Below the pieces are notes generated by a model that saw only the letters and a program-made list of their open reading frames with translations, was not told where the DNA came from and did no database searches. Below, piece after piece: positions 22,914 to 31,054 of a stretch of DNA of 34,363 bases. Origin of the DNA: UBA5862 sp002408105 (GTDB taxonomy: Bacteria > Pseudomonadota > Gammaproteobacteria > Pseudomonadales > UBA5862); the NCBI GenBank assembly GCA_034189125.1, contig JAXHVB010000113.1:1-34363 (forward strand), read 5' to 3'. A program made the translations under genes and the position numbers. Positions within the stretch are counted from its first letter, which is position 1, and the number at the start of each line of letters is the position of its first letter.

Positions 22914-23675
22914 GTGGATATCGCAACCCTAATTGGCCTGATCGGTGCGTTCGCCATTGTGCTGATGGCCATGGCGCTGGGTGGCTCGATCGCCATCTTC
23001 GTCAATGTCCCGTCGCTCCTTATCGTGCTCGTCGGGAGCATTTTTGTGGTGCTGATGAAGTTCACCCTCGGCCAGTTTCTAGGCGCGGCAAAAATCGCAA
23101 CCAAAGCCTTCATGTTCAAAATCGAAAGCCCGGTGGAATTGATTCAAACCGTAGTCGAGCTGGCCGAGTCGGCGCGCAAGGGGGGCCTGCTCGCCCTGGA
23201 GGGCAGCGACATCGAGAACGGCTTTTTGAACAACGGCGTACAACTCCTGGTCGATGGCCACGAACCCGACGTGGTGCGCAGCGTGCTCAGCAACGACATG
23301 AAGCTCACCGAAGAGCGCCACGAATGGGGCGGCAAGATCTTCACTGCACTCGGTGACGTTGGCCCGGCAATGGGCATGATCGGCACGTTGGTTGGCCTGG
23401 TGGCCATGCTGTCCAACATGTCCGACCCCAAGGCCATTGGACCCGCCATGGCGGTGGCGCTGCTCACCACCCTGTACGGGGCGATGTTCGCGAACATGTT
23501 CGCGCTGCCCATCGCCGACAAGCTCAAACTGCGCATGGTTGAAGAAAAGCGCAACAAGGCATTGATGATCGACGCGCTGCTGGCCATTCAGGCCGGCCAG
23601 AACCCGCGCGTCATCGAATCCATGCTGAAAACCTACCTGCCCGGCGCCGCCCGCGAAGAAGCGGCCGTCGAATAG
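22914..23675 (+). CDS. pomA: Flagellar stator protein PomA (sodium type)
   Basis: 253-residue MotA/PomA-family stator subunit with four membrane helices (about 5-23, 32-49, 148-170 and 184-204). The cytoplasmic loop carries the charged VDGHEPDVVRSVLSND and LTEERHEWGGK segments that interact with the rotor. GDVGPAMGMIGTLVGLVAMLSNMSDPKAIGPAMAVALLTTLYGA is the family hallmark. Start GTG 22914 aligns with the PomA N terminus (VDIATLIGLIG) and has AGAGG 5-6 bases upstream. ATG 22899 would add five residues. pomB follows after 19 bases. Sequence features are closer to sodium-driven PomA than to proton-driven MotA (inference). Confidence 0.94.
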   Translation: MDIATLIGLIGAFAIVLMAMALGGSIAIFVNVPSLLIVLVGSIFVVLMKFTLGQFLGAAKIATKAFMFKIESPVELIQTVVELAESARKGGLLALEGSDIENGFLNNGVQLLVDGHEPDVVRSVLSNDMKLTEERHEWGGKIFTALGDVGPAMGMIGTLVGLVAMLSNMSDPKAIGPAMAVALLTTLYGAMFANMFALPIADKLKLRMVEEKRNKALMIDALLAIQAGQNPRVIESMLKTYLPGAAREEAAVE

Positions 23676-23694
23676 GTGTAGGCGGGTCTGACCC

Positions 23695-24714
23695 ATGAGC
23701 CAACCCGAGCCCTGCGAATGCCCTGAACCGCCAGCGGGAATCCCGGCCTGGGTCATGACCTTTGCCGACCTCATGTCCCTGCTGATGTGCTTCTTTGTTT
23801 TGCTGCTGTCCTTTTCAGAGATGGATGTCATGCGCTTCAAGCGACTCGCCGGCTCGATGAACGAAGCGTTCGGGGTGCAGCGCGAGGTCAAGGTGCTGGA
23901 CATCCCCAAGGGCACCAGTGTGATCGCGCAGGAATTCAGTCCGGCCAAGCCCGAGCCCACGCCACTGAATGTGGTGCGCCAGTTCACCGTGCAAGACACC
24001 CTGAATTCCCTGATGGTCGATGGCGCCGAAGCCTATCGGGAAGAGTTCGACAAGGTCACCGCCGAACCAGCCGAGCCCGCAGAAGGCGCGGACCGCCAAG
24101 CGGCCGAAGACCAAAGCGCAGCGATTGCAGAATTGGAAGCCAAGCTGCGCTCGCTGGTCGCCGAAACGCGCGCCGATGCCGAAACCGTTGCCGAGGCCCT
24201 CGGCAACGAGATTGCCAGCGGTGCGCTCGAAATCGAGACCCGCGGCCGGATCATTGTGATCCGCATTCGCGAACAAGCGGCATTCGCCTCGGGCTCGGAT
24301 GAGATCAACCATGGGTTCATTCGGGTCATGGCCAAAATCCGGGGCGTGCTCAAGGGTGTTCCAGGCGCTGTCAGCATTGAAGGACATACCGACAACCTGC
24401 CCATCTCCAACCACCGATTCGAGTCCAACTGGGGTCTGTCGACAGCCCGGGCGGTGGCCGTCGCCGACGAGCTGTTCGCCTTCAACGACCTCGACCAGGA
24501 CCGCTTTCGCGTCACCGGATTTGCGGACAAAAAACCGATCGCTGACAACGCCACCGCGGACGGGCGGTCCCGCAACCGCAGGGTGGAGCTGGTCATTGAC
24601 CAGGGTCTGGATGAAGACACCGAGCGCGAGATGCAGGCCATGAGTCAGACGGATGCGCAGGCCGTAGAACGGATGCGGACCGCGTTCGACTTGCAGCCCT
24701 TTGAGGTGTTCTGA
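23695..24714 (+). CDS. pomB: Flagellar stator protein PomB (sodium type)
   Basis: 339-residue stator subunit. A short cytoplasmic N terminus leads into one membrane helix with the ion-binding aspartate D25 in PAWVMTFADLMSLLMCFFVLLLSFSEMD. A long Glu/Ala-rich periplasmic linker (about 110-180) follows. The OmpA-like peptidoglycan-binding domain (about 185-300) contains IEGHTDNLPI, SNWGLSTARAVAVADELF and SRNRRVELVI. The Phe/Met-rich helix resembles Vibrio PomB, suggesting sodium as the coupling ion. Together with PomA it forms the torque-generating channel. No other flagellar genes are in the window. Confidence 0.94.
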   Translation: MSQPEPCECPEPPAGIPAWVMTFADLMSLLMCFFVLLLSFSEMDVMRFKRLAGSMNEAFGVQREVKVLDIPKGTSVIAQEFSPAKPEPTPLNVVRQFTVQDTLNSLMVDGAEAYREEFDKVTAEPAEPAEGADRQAAEDQSAAIAELEAKLRSLVAETRADAETVAEALGNEIASGALEIETRGRIIVIRIREQAAFASGSDEINHGFIRVMAKIRGVLKGVPGAVSIEGHTDNLPISNHRFESNWGLSTARAVAVADELFAFNDLDQDRFRVTGFADKKPIADNATADGRSRNRRVELVIDQGLDEDTEREMQAMSQTDAQAVERMRTAFDLQPFEVF

Positions 24715-24721
24715 AGGGGGC

Positions 24722-25597
24722 CTAGCTGCCCGCCACCAGGAACACACCGGCCAGCATCAGGGCGCCTGCCCCCAGGTTTCGCCCCAGACGGGCCTCCCGA
24801 AACCACAGGGCACCATAGAGCATTCCAAACAGCAGGCTGGTGCGTTTGGCGGTGATCATGTACGCCACTTCAACGCCGGCAATCGCCATGAAATGGCACA
24901 GCACCATGCCCGCCATCGCCACACCCACCAGCAGCTGGACACCCGGGCGCACCCGGAGCAAGGCGCGCCGGCGGGGGGAAGTCGCCAGCACCCCCAGGGC
25001 GACCACCGCTGCCAGCAATAGGTAATAGAAGGCGCCAAAGAACACCGGCGGTGCGTACTCAAGCGCACCTTTGCCCAACACCGAGGTGAACGCATAAAGG
25101 ACCGCCGTGCCCAGCATCCAACGGGCCCCCGGGTTGCGCGCCATCGCGGCCAGAGGCACCCACCAGCGGGCGGAGCCGTCGGCGTGGCGTTCATGGCCAT
25201 TGAGCCAATAGGCACCGACGGTCACCAGCAAGGCGCCCCCGAAACCCAGCGTCGAAACGCGCTCACCCAGCAACGCCCAGCCCGTGCCGGCCACCAGCAC
25301 GGGCGTAAAGGCCAAATAAGGCAGGGTTTCCGACAAGTCGCCACTGCGCACCGCGCGCATGTAGCAGTACATGGCGGCAAGCTCGAGCGGCACCATGGCC
25401 GCAACCCAGCCCCAAAACGCGGGGGGAAAGCCCGGCCATCCCCACCACAACAACACCGGCAACAACAGCACCCCGGCGTGCAGAAACCGCATCGCCATCA
25501 GGTACAGCGTGTCCAGGTGTGTGAGGTACGCCTTCACAAAAGCGTCTGCCGTCGCCAGGCAAAAGGCGCTGGCGAGCGCCAGCCACAACCAGGTCAT
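24722..25597 (-). CDS. DMT-superfamily (EamA-type) transporter
   Basis: 291-residue inner-membrane protein with about ten hydrophobic helices arranged as two EamA-like halves. It belongs to the drug/metabolite transporter superfamily. It starts at ATG 25597 (MTWLWLALASAFCLATADAF) and ends 7 bases from the convergent pomB stop. The substrate cannot be predicted from the sequence. The alpha/beta hydrolase gene lies 37 bases upstream on the same strand, so the two may be co-transcribed. Confidence 0.87.
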   Translation of the reverse strand: MTWLWLALASAFCLATADAFVKAYLTHLDTLYLMAMRFLHAGVLLLPVLLWWGWPGFPPAFWGWVAAMVPLELAAMYCYMRAVRSGDLSETLPYLAFTPVLVAGTGWALLGERVSTLGFGGALLVTVGAYWLNGHERHADGSARWWVPLAAMARNPGARWMLGTAVLYAFTSVLGKGALEYAPPVFFGAFYYLLLAAVVALGVLATSPRRRALLRVRPGVQLLVGVAMAGMVLCHFMAIAGVEVAYMITAKRTSLLFGMLYGALWFREARLGRNLGAGALMLAGVFLVAGS

Positions 25598-25634
25598 GGG
25601 ACCGTCCTATGCAGCCCTTTGGGCGGCGCGCGCT

Positions 25635-26540
25635 TCAGGCCGCGGTGGAGTAACCGATCGATTCCAGCACCGCCAGCGTGATCTTCGCGCTTTGTTCTGG
25701 GGCTTCCTGCATGAAGTTGTGGCCACCGTCGGTCTCGACGGCGCGGATGTGCGGGTTGAGCTCCGTGGCCCGGCGGCAGTTGGCCGGAATCGGCGAGCGC
25801 TCGTCGTTGCCGTGGATCAGAACCGTCGGGACTTTGACCTCACGCAGGTGATCCCAGATGGTGACCAGGGGGTCGGCAAGCACCTGGGCTTCGGTGCGGG
25901 GGTCGCAGCGCAGCACCAAGCCTGCTTCTTCTCCGGGAACCAGGTTGTACTCGATGAAGCCATCCAGGGCGTCATCGCTCCAGTCCTTGAACGCCGCCTT
26001 GCTGCGCAGGTACGCCGCGGCAGCGCCCGCGTCCTCCCAGTGATTTCGCCGCGCCAGGGTCTTGTCGAGCGGGAACTGGTGCAGGCCATCGCGGGCCTGT
26101 TGCAGCATCTGCTCGGGCATCAGCATGGGGTCGAGCAGCACCAGCGCGTCGAACAGGTCAGGCTGCTCAGCGGCGAGGATCAGGGACAGGGACGCCCCGT
26201 AGCTGTGGCCGGTGCCAATGAGTGGACCACCGCGTTGGCGGAGCCGCCGCGCCGAGATCACCGAAGCCGCACGGTCCGCGGCAAGCCGCCAACCACTGAA
26301 CTCACCCTCGAGGTCGCTCTCTCCGTGGCCTTCCAGGTCATGCATGCAGAGGTTGTAGCCGGCTGCCGTCAAATTGCGTAGATAGGGCCAGTAGAGCCGG
26401 CTGCAAAACGCGATGCCGTGGAGAAAATGCAGGGTGGGGCGCACGGGGTGCTCGATCCACTCCAGCCCCCTGAGGCTGAGGCGTTCTGCAACCGTATGAT
26501 CGAACGGGCGCCCTTGCCTGAAAATCTCACAACCACGCAT
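25635..26540 (-). CDS. Alpha/beta hydrolase family protein
   Basis: 301-residue alpha/beta-hydrolase-fold protein. LHFLHGIAFCSR is the oxyanion region (about 37-48), GHSYGA the nucleophile elbow (Ser113), D246 in LIHGNDERSP the acid and H274 in GGHNFMQEAP the base. MHDLEGHGESD (66-76) is the usual loop before the lid. No signal peptide was seen. The physiological substrate is unknown. Neighbours are a DMT transporter downstream and an acyl-CoA dehydrogenase upstream, all on the minus strand. Confidence 0.9.
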   Translation of the reverse strand: MRGCEIFRQGRPFDHTVAERLSLRGLEWIEHPVRPTLHFLHGIAFCSRLYWPYLRNLTAAGYNLCMHDLEGHGESDLEGEFSGWRLAADRAASVISARRLRQRGGPLIGTGHSYGASLSLILAAEQPDLFDALVLLDPMLMPEQMLQQARDGLHQFPLDKTLARRNHWEDAGAAAAYLRSKAAFKDWSDDALDGFIEYNLVPGEEAGLVLRCDPRTEAQVLADPLVTIWDHLREVKVPTVLIHGNDERSPIPANCRRATELNPHIRAVETDGGHNFMQEAPEQSAKITLAVLESIGYSTAA

Positions 26541-26632
26541 ACCAGAGGCCTTCTGCGGGGCGGCCGGACACGACCACCAGGTGAATCGACCGCCAATTCT
26601 ACCCCATGGGCCGGCAGCCGCCCGTCCCAGCC

Positions 26633-28393
26633 TCAGAAGGCATCGTCTGGGAACTCCGCCACGGCGCCCGCGCCGGCGACAATGCTGGCGGCAAGACCGA
26701 GCCCCTGGGGCAGCACCCGGTCGACGAAGAAGCGCCCGGTCGCGAGCTTTTCCCGGTGCAGGGGCGTCTCACCCGACGCGCTGGCGCTGGCCATGCGCAG
26801 CCACAGGTAGCTGTAGGTGGTCAGCGCGAACAGGGCGAGGTAGTCGGTCGCCACCGCACCCGCCAGCTCGGGCGCCCCGGGCGCATCGGCGAGCAGCAGG
26901 TCAGTGACCCTGCGCAGGCGCTCCAGGCTCTCCTGCAGGGCGTTGTGGAACGGGCGCACCGCCGGCGCGGGCGGCATTTGCAGCGCCGACTCGAGTTCGG
27001 CGCAATAGACCGCGAACAACTGGCCGCCGTCGCGCACCAGCTTGCGCCCCACCAGGTCCATGGCCTGCACACCATTGGTGCCTTCGTAGATCTGTGCGAT
27101 GCGGGCGTCGCGCACACGTTGCTCCAAGTCCCAGGCGCGGGTGTATCCGTGGCCGCCAAACACCTGCTGGGCCCGCACCGTGTTGGCAAACCCCCAATCA
27201 GATAGGCTGGCCTTGGCCACCGGCGTCAGCAGCGCGACCAAGGCCTCGGCGCGGCCGCGCTCCGCCGGGTCGGGGTGGTGGTGGGCCAGGTCCAGCTGCT
27301 CGGCAGTCCAGACCGCCAACGCCCGTCCGGCCTGGGTGCTCGCCTTTTGGGTGAGCAACATGTGGCGGACGTCCCCATGCACGAGGATGGGGTCCGGGCC
27401 GGTGGAGGAGCCCGATGCAGCCCGCCCCTGCACACGATCCCGGGCGTAGGCTCGGGCACTCTGGTAGGCCGCTTCGGCCAGCCCCAGCCCCTGCAAGCCG
27501 ATGGAGAGCCGTTCGTAGTTCATCATGGTGAACATGGCCGCGAGCCCCTGGTGCGGCTCTCCGACGAGGTCACCCAGGCTGTCCTCGAACTGCAACACAC
27601 AGGTCGGGGAGCCGTGAATGCCCATTTTTTCTTCAATGCGGTCAACGCGCACGCCATTGTCGTCCCCGAGGCTGCCATCATCGTTCACCCGGCGCCGCGG
27701 GACCGCGAACAACGACAGGCCACGGTTTCCCGGCGGAGCGTCCGGCAAGCGCGCCAACACCAGGTGCAAGATGTTCTCCGTGAGGTCGTGGTCGCCGCCG
27801 GTAATGAAAATCTTCTCACCCTGAATGCGGTGGCGCCCACCGTCGGGGCGCGCCTGACAACGCAGCAACCCAAGGTCGGTACCCGCCTGGGATTCGGTCA
27901 GACACATGGTGCCAGCCCAGCGCCCGGAGTAGAGCGCCGGCAGGTACCGGGCACGCAGCGCACCACTTGCGTGAGCGGCCAGCGCCACCGACACCCCGGA
28001 GGTCAACACCGAATAGAGCGCGAAGCTCGGGTTGGCCGCGAACAGCATTTCCTGAAACAGCACCGCGACGGATTGCGGCAGGCCCTGGCCACCCCAGGCA
28101 GGGTCGCCACCAAGGCCGATCCAGCCGCCGGCGGCATAGGTGGCCCAGGCATCCGGGAAACCCGGTGGGCTCTGCACCGCGCCCTTCACAAGGCGGCACC
28201 CGGCCCGGTCACCGGCGGCGTTGGTGGGCGCCACAAGCCCTGCACAAACGGCGCCACCGGCTTCCAGGACGGCCATGGCGTCCTCCATCCCAAGTGCCTG
28301 GGTCCTTGGCATCTGCGCCCAGCGGAACGGGGCGTTGAAGACCTCTTGCAATAGAAAACGGGCGTCGTCGAGCGGTGGGGAATACGCGGTCAT
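26633..28393 (-). CDS. Acyl-CoA dehydrogenase, long (DmdC-like) type
   Basis: 586-residue FAD acyl-CoA dehydrogenase, which introduces a 2,3-trans double bond into an acyl-CoA and passes electrons to ETF. The architecture has an extra N-terminal helical region, the central MCLTESQAGTDLG (163-175) and EKIFITGGDHD (193-203) segments, and FGGHGYTRAWDLEQRVRDARIAQIYEGTNGVQAMDL with catalytic Glu437. A roughly 110-residue C-terminal extension follows. That architecture and length match the branch that includes 3-methylmercaptopropionyl-CoA dehydrogenase (DmdC), but substrate identity is not shown. ATG 28393 gives a typical N terminus. The reading frame stays open upstream without homology. It is divergent from the antitoxin gene. 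Confidence 0.93.
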   Translation of the reverse strand: MTAYSPPLDDARFLLQEVFNAPFRWAQMPRTQALGMEDAMAVLEAGGAVCAGLVAPTNAAGDRAGCRLVKGAVQSPPGFPDAWATYAAGGWIGLGGDPAWGGQGLPQSVAVLFQEMLFAANPSFALYSVLTSGVSVALAAHASGALRARYLPALYSGRWAGTMCLTESQAGTDLGLLRCQARPDGGRHRIQGEKIFITGGDHDLTENILHLVLARLPDAPPGNRGLSLFAVPRRRVNDDGSLGDDNGVRVDRIEEKMGIHGSPTCVLQFEDSLGDLVGEPHQGLAAMFTMMNYERLSIGLQGLGLAEAAYQSARAYARDRVQGRAASGSSTGPDPILVHGDVRHMLLTQKASTQAGRALAVWTAEQLDLAHHHPDPAERGRAEALVALLTPVAKASLSDWGFANTVRAQQVFGGHGYTRAWDLEQRVRDARIAQIYEGTNGVQAMDLVGRKLVRDGGQLFAVYCAELESALQMPPAPAVRPFHNALQESLERLRRVTDLLLADAPGAPELAGAVATDYLALFALTTYSYLWLRMASASASGETPLHREKLATGRFFVDRVLPQGLGLAASIVAGAGAVAEFPDDAF

Positions 28394-28470
28394 GGGTGGT
28401 CTCGGCAGCCCGTTTCGGGGGCATTCGGGGGTGTCGTCCAGCCTAGCACGGGTGGGGCGCCTCTCTGTAA

Positions 28471-28494
28471 CCGACCGGTTGGATCGACTAGAAT
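28471..28494 (+). promoter_or_regulatory. Candidate promoter and autoregulatory operator of the toxin-antitoxin pair
   Basis: CCGACCGGTTGG (28471-28482) is an imperfect palindrome (10 of 12 positions symmetric) just upstream of a TAGAAT -10-like hexamer (28489-28494), about 40 bases before the antitoxin start. Phd-family antitoxins usually repress their own promoter by binding such palindromes. No clear -35 is present. Confidence 0.35.
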
Positions 28495-28532
28495 CACGCT
28501 GACCCACACCCCCTGCACCCGGAGGCCCGCCC

Positions 28533-28769
28533 ATGAAGCAGGTCGGCGCGTACGAGGCCAAAACCCACCTGGCTCGACTGCTCAAGGACGTTGAGGCCGG
28601 GGAGAGCTACATGATCACCCACCGCGGCAAGCCCGTGGCCCAACTGCTGCCGGTGGCGCCGAGCACCGGGCGGTCGCCGGCGGAAGTCATCGCCGAGATC
28701 CGCCGTTTCAGCCCCAAGGTGCAGGGCAACCTGGACATCAAGCGGTTGCGCCTGGAGGGCCGGCGATGA
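28533..28769 (+). CDS. Phd/YefM-family antitoxin
   Basis: 78-residue antitoxin. The N-terminal DNA-binding fold reads KQVGAYEAKTHLARLLKDVEAGESYMITHRGKPVAQLLP, the usual Phd/YefM pattern. The C-terminal 35 residues are basic and should wrap the toxin. GGAGG lies about 8 bases before ATG 28533. The stop overlaps the toxin start in an ATGA arrangement. It should neutralise the PIN toxin downstream and autoregulate the operon. It lies between an acyl-CoA dehydrogenase and an unknown gene, with no sign of a surrounding mobile element. Confidence 0.93.
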   Translation: MKQVGAYEAKTHLARLLKDVEAGESYMITHRGKPVAQLLPVAPSTGRSPAEVIAEIRRFSPKVQGNLDIKRLRLEGRR

Positions 28770-29179
28770 ATTTTGTTCTCGACTCCTCAGTGACCATGCC
28801 CTGGTTCTTCAAGAGCGACGCCACTGGCTACGCCGAGGCGGTGCTCGATCAACTGGCAGCACACCAAGCGGTGGTGCCAAGGCTCTGGTACGAGGAAGTC
28901 GCCAACATCCTGCTCGCTTTCGAGCGCCAACAGGGCCAAACCTCGGCGGACGCCCGCACCTTCCTCGGCTGGCTGACCGAACTGCCCATTCGCGTTGCCG
29001 ACGACAACGCCCCGCGCACCTTCAACCGGATTTTCGAGTTGGCGCGTCAGTTTCGCATCTCCGCCTACGACGGGGTCTATCTGGAGCTCGCCATCCGCGA
29101 GGGCCTGCCCATCGCCACCCTCGACACCAAGCTCAAACGGGCAGCAGAAAGTGCCAGCGTCGGCGTGTACGCGGTCTAG
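28766..29179 (+). CDS. vapC: VapC-family PIN-domain toxin
   Basis: 137-residue PIN-domain ribonuclease. The acidic metal-binding set is present: D6 in FVLDSSVTM, E44 in LWYEEVANIL, D102 in ISAYDGVYLELA and D120 in IATLDTKL. This argues for an active toxin that cleaves RNA when released from its antitoxin. It begins inside the antitoxin stop (ATGA) and is therefore coupled. The gene ends 95 bases from the convergent unknown gene; the gap holds a hairpin at 29236-29258. Confidence 0.93.
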   Translation: MNFVLDSSVTMPWFFKSDATGYAEAVLDQLAAHQAVVPRLWYEEVANILLAFERQQGQTSADARTFLGWLTELPIRVADDNAPRTFNRIFELARQFRISAYDGVYLELAIREGLPIATLDTKLKRAAESASVGVYAV

Positions 29180-29235
29180 CATGCTGTCGGCGGCCCTCGG
29201 CGGCTGGCGGTGGGAGCCTCCAAGCCTGTGCCCTC

Positions 29236-29258
29236 CTTCCGGTTCAGTTGACCGGAGG
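29236..29258. terminator. Hairpin between convergent vapC and the unknown gene
   Basis: CTTCCGGT (29236-29243) pairs with ACCGGAGG (29251-29258) over 8 positions (one G-T) around TCAGTTG. No T-run follows on the plus strand. It is a possible weak bidirectional terminator. Confidence 0.3.
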
Positions 29259-29274
29259 CGTTCGCGGCGGCCCA

Positions 29275-30276
29275 TCATCTCCACTTATGTGTGTCGATTT
29301 GACTCAGCACTTCACTGTCGGATGCATGGGCATCCAGGAGCTGGCGCACCCATGCAGCGGCGCGCTTGGTGGCAGGGGTGGCAGGGGTAGCAGGGAAGTC
29401 ATTTGACCGCTCGAAGATGTTGTTCGCACGGCGGATGAGGCTCATCGCGTCACGCAGCGCAAGCGCATCCACATCGTCCAACAAGCCGCGCAGGTGCTGT
29501 TCTGGTGCGCCGCGGACAAAGCCCGTCAGCAGTTCGTACAGCAGCCCGAACTCGGGATAGGCCGAGCGCTTGGCTTGGCCAAGGTACTGCCCGAACTTTT
29601 CAAATTCGCCCTGCAAGGTCGTGTCCCAGGTGCCGGGCGCGCCCGCGTCTTCAAGCAAGTGGTCCCCCAGGGCGACCACCAGAAAGGCGGCATTGTCAGG
29701 GTTCGCCTGCACGACTTTGGGCGCCGCGCGCTCGACGGCAAGCACCTGCGTGGGTTGGTCTGTGTTCGCAAAGTGCAGCACCAACGCGTTCACCGCCGGC
29801 GCCAAGGCATCGATGCCTGCCTGTACACCACTGCCTGACGCCGCTGCTGACTCGTTTGATTGCTGTTGCACAACGCCGCGCCGGTAAAGGTCTTCCAGTT
29901 GGCGGACAAAGCCATTTGCGGCGCCTTCGGATGGCCCGTCGCTGCTCCGCTTGAAGAAGTCAAGCTGAAGCTTTGCGGCCTCCACCTGGAACAACGCAGG
30001 CCCAAGGGATCGTTCTACCGCCTTAGCCACGGCCTGATCGGTGCGCCAGCCCAGCCACTCGTTGGCAACAAATCCACCCACGGCCAATACAATGCCCAAT
30101 GCGATGGAGGCCAGGGAAATGAACTGGCTGCGGCTGCGGGACTCCCGTGCGTCGACCCGTTCGTGGACGTCCTTGGCGATGGCAGCAACGAGCAGCGGAT
30201 AGAGCTGATCACCAACGATGTCGGACAACTGTGGGTTGCCGTCGGGCGTGGGCTGGGGGGGAACATTGGTCGCCAT
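29275..30276 (-). CDS. Unknown single-pass membrane protein
   Basis: 333 residues, not recognised. The N terminus is polar with several prolines. One clear membrane helix lies at about 52-71 (FISLASIALGIVLAVGGFVAN), preceded by an Arg-rich positive stretch that suggests a cytoplasmic N terminus. The rest is mostly helical with no catalytic motif I can see. A PATPATPAT tract near residue 295 is encoded by three copies of a 9-base unit. ATG 30276 has AAGGAG 9 bases upstream, so the gene is very probably real. It lies 48 bases downstream of trmB on the same strand. Confidence 0.8.
   Translation of the reverse strand: MATNVPPQPTPDGNPQLSDIVGDQLYPLLVAAIAKDVHERVDARESRSRSQFISLASIALGIVLAVGGFVANEWLGWRTDQAVAKAVERSLGPALFQVEAAKLQLDFFKRSSDGPSEGAANGFVRQLEDLYRRGVVQQQSNESAAASGSGVQAGIDALAPAVNALVLHFANTDQPTQVLAVERAAPKVVQANPDNAAFLVVALGDHLLEDAGAPGTWDTTLQGEFEKFGQYLGQAKRSAYPEFGLLYELLTGFVRGAPEQHLRGLLDDVDALALRDAMSLIRRANNIFERSNDFPATPATPATKRAAAWVRQLLDAHASDSEVLSQIDTHKWR
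29370..29396. repeat. Three tandem copies of a 9-base unit
   Basis: TGGCAGGGG (29370-29378), TGGCAGGGG (29379-29387) and TAGCAGGGA (29388-29396) form a tiny in-frame tandem repeat in the unknown membrane-protein gene, encoding the PATPATPAT tract. Copy number changes would keep the frame. Confidence 0.75.
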
Positions 30277-30324
30277 TGCATCGCACTCCTTTGCGGTGGG
30301 GGGAAATGGGCGGGGTGGCCCGGC

Positions 30325-31050
30325 TCAGCCGGACCCTTCGCGCACGAACAGCAGATCCCACACCCCGTGGCCGAGTCGCTTGCCGCGGGTTTCGAACTTG
30401 GTGGTGGGGCGCAGCCCGGCGGCTCGGACGAAGCACTCGGGCGCGGGCGCGGTGTTGCGCCAGTTCTGCGCCGCCTCGAGGTGCGCCAGCATGGCTTCGG
30501 CATAAGGCGCCCAGTCGGTGGCCAGGTGCAGGTGTCCACCCGGGCGCACCTTGGCGGCCAGCAGCGACAGGAACTCCGGTTGGATCAAACGGCGCTTGTG
30601 GTGGCGTTTTTTGGGCCAAGGGTCCGGAAAGTAGACCTGCACCCGATCCAAGGCACCATCCGGCACCCGGTTTCGGAGCAGCGCCACGGCGTCGGCCTGG
30701 GCCACCCGCAGGTTGGTCAGCCCTTCGGCATGGGCCGCCTGCAGACAATGGCCAATGCCAGGCGGGTACACCTCGATGCCGAGAAAGTCCTGCTCCGGCG
30801 CCATGCGTGCCATCTCGACCAAGGTGGCGCCGTTGCCAAAGCCGATCTCCACCACCCGGGGCGCTCGGCGGCCGAAGAGGGCGGTGAAGTCAATCGGGCC
30901 ATCCCCGTCAGCCAGGCCATAGTGGGGCAGCAATGTCTGCAGGGCGGCCCGCTGGGCCTGGCTGGTGCGCCCGGCGCGCACCACAAAGCTGCGGACCGAG
31001 CGGGCAGGCGCGGTGGCGCCCTCAGCCGGTTCAGGTCGACGCCCGTCCAT
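30325..31050 (-). CDS. trmB: tRNA (guanine-N7-)-methyltransferase
   Basis: 241-residue SAM-dependent methyltransferase that makes m7G46 in tRNA. The SAM-binding VVEIGFGNGATLVEMA stretch is present, as are EQDFLGIEVYPPGIGHCL, VQVYFPDPWPKKRHHKRR (family hallmark) and the C-terminal TKFETRGKRLGHGVWDLLF. The start is uncertain: ATG 31050 lies 4 bases after the thiG stop and gives a normal length, while ATG 31071 overlaps thiG. Neither has a strong Shine-Dalgarno, so coupling to thiG is likely. It is the last recognised gene of the DUF423-thiS-thiG-trmB unit, an order also found in Pseudomonas. Confidence 0.95.
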   Translation of the reverse strand: MDGRRPEPAEGATAPARSVRSFVVRAGRTSQAQRAALQTLLPHYGLADGDGPIDFTALFGRRAPRVVEIGFGNGATLVEMARMAPEQDFLGIEVYPPGIGHCLQAAHAEGLTNLRVAQADAVALLRNRVPDGALDRVQVYFPDPWPKKRHHKRRLIQPEFLSLLAAKVRPGGHLHLATDWAPYAEAMLAHLEAAQNWRNTAPAPECFVRAAGLRPTTKFETRGKRLGHGVWDLLFVREGSG

Positions 31051-31054
31051 GGGT

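Noticed and set aside
27275..28354. Plus-strand open frame of 359 codons antisense to the acyl-CoA dehydrogenase gene
   Set aside because: The composition is that of a shadow frame and the catalytic motifs are on the minus strand.
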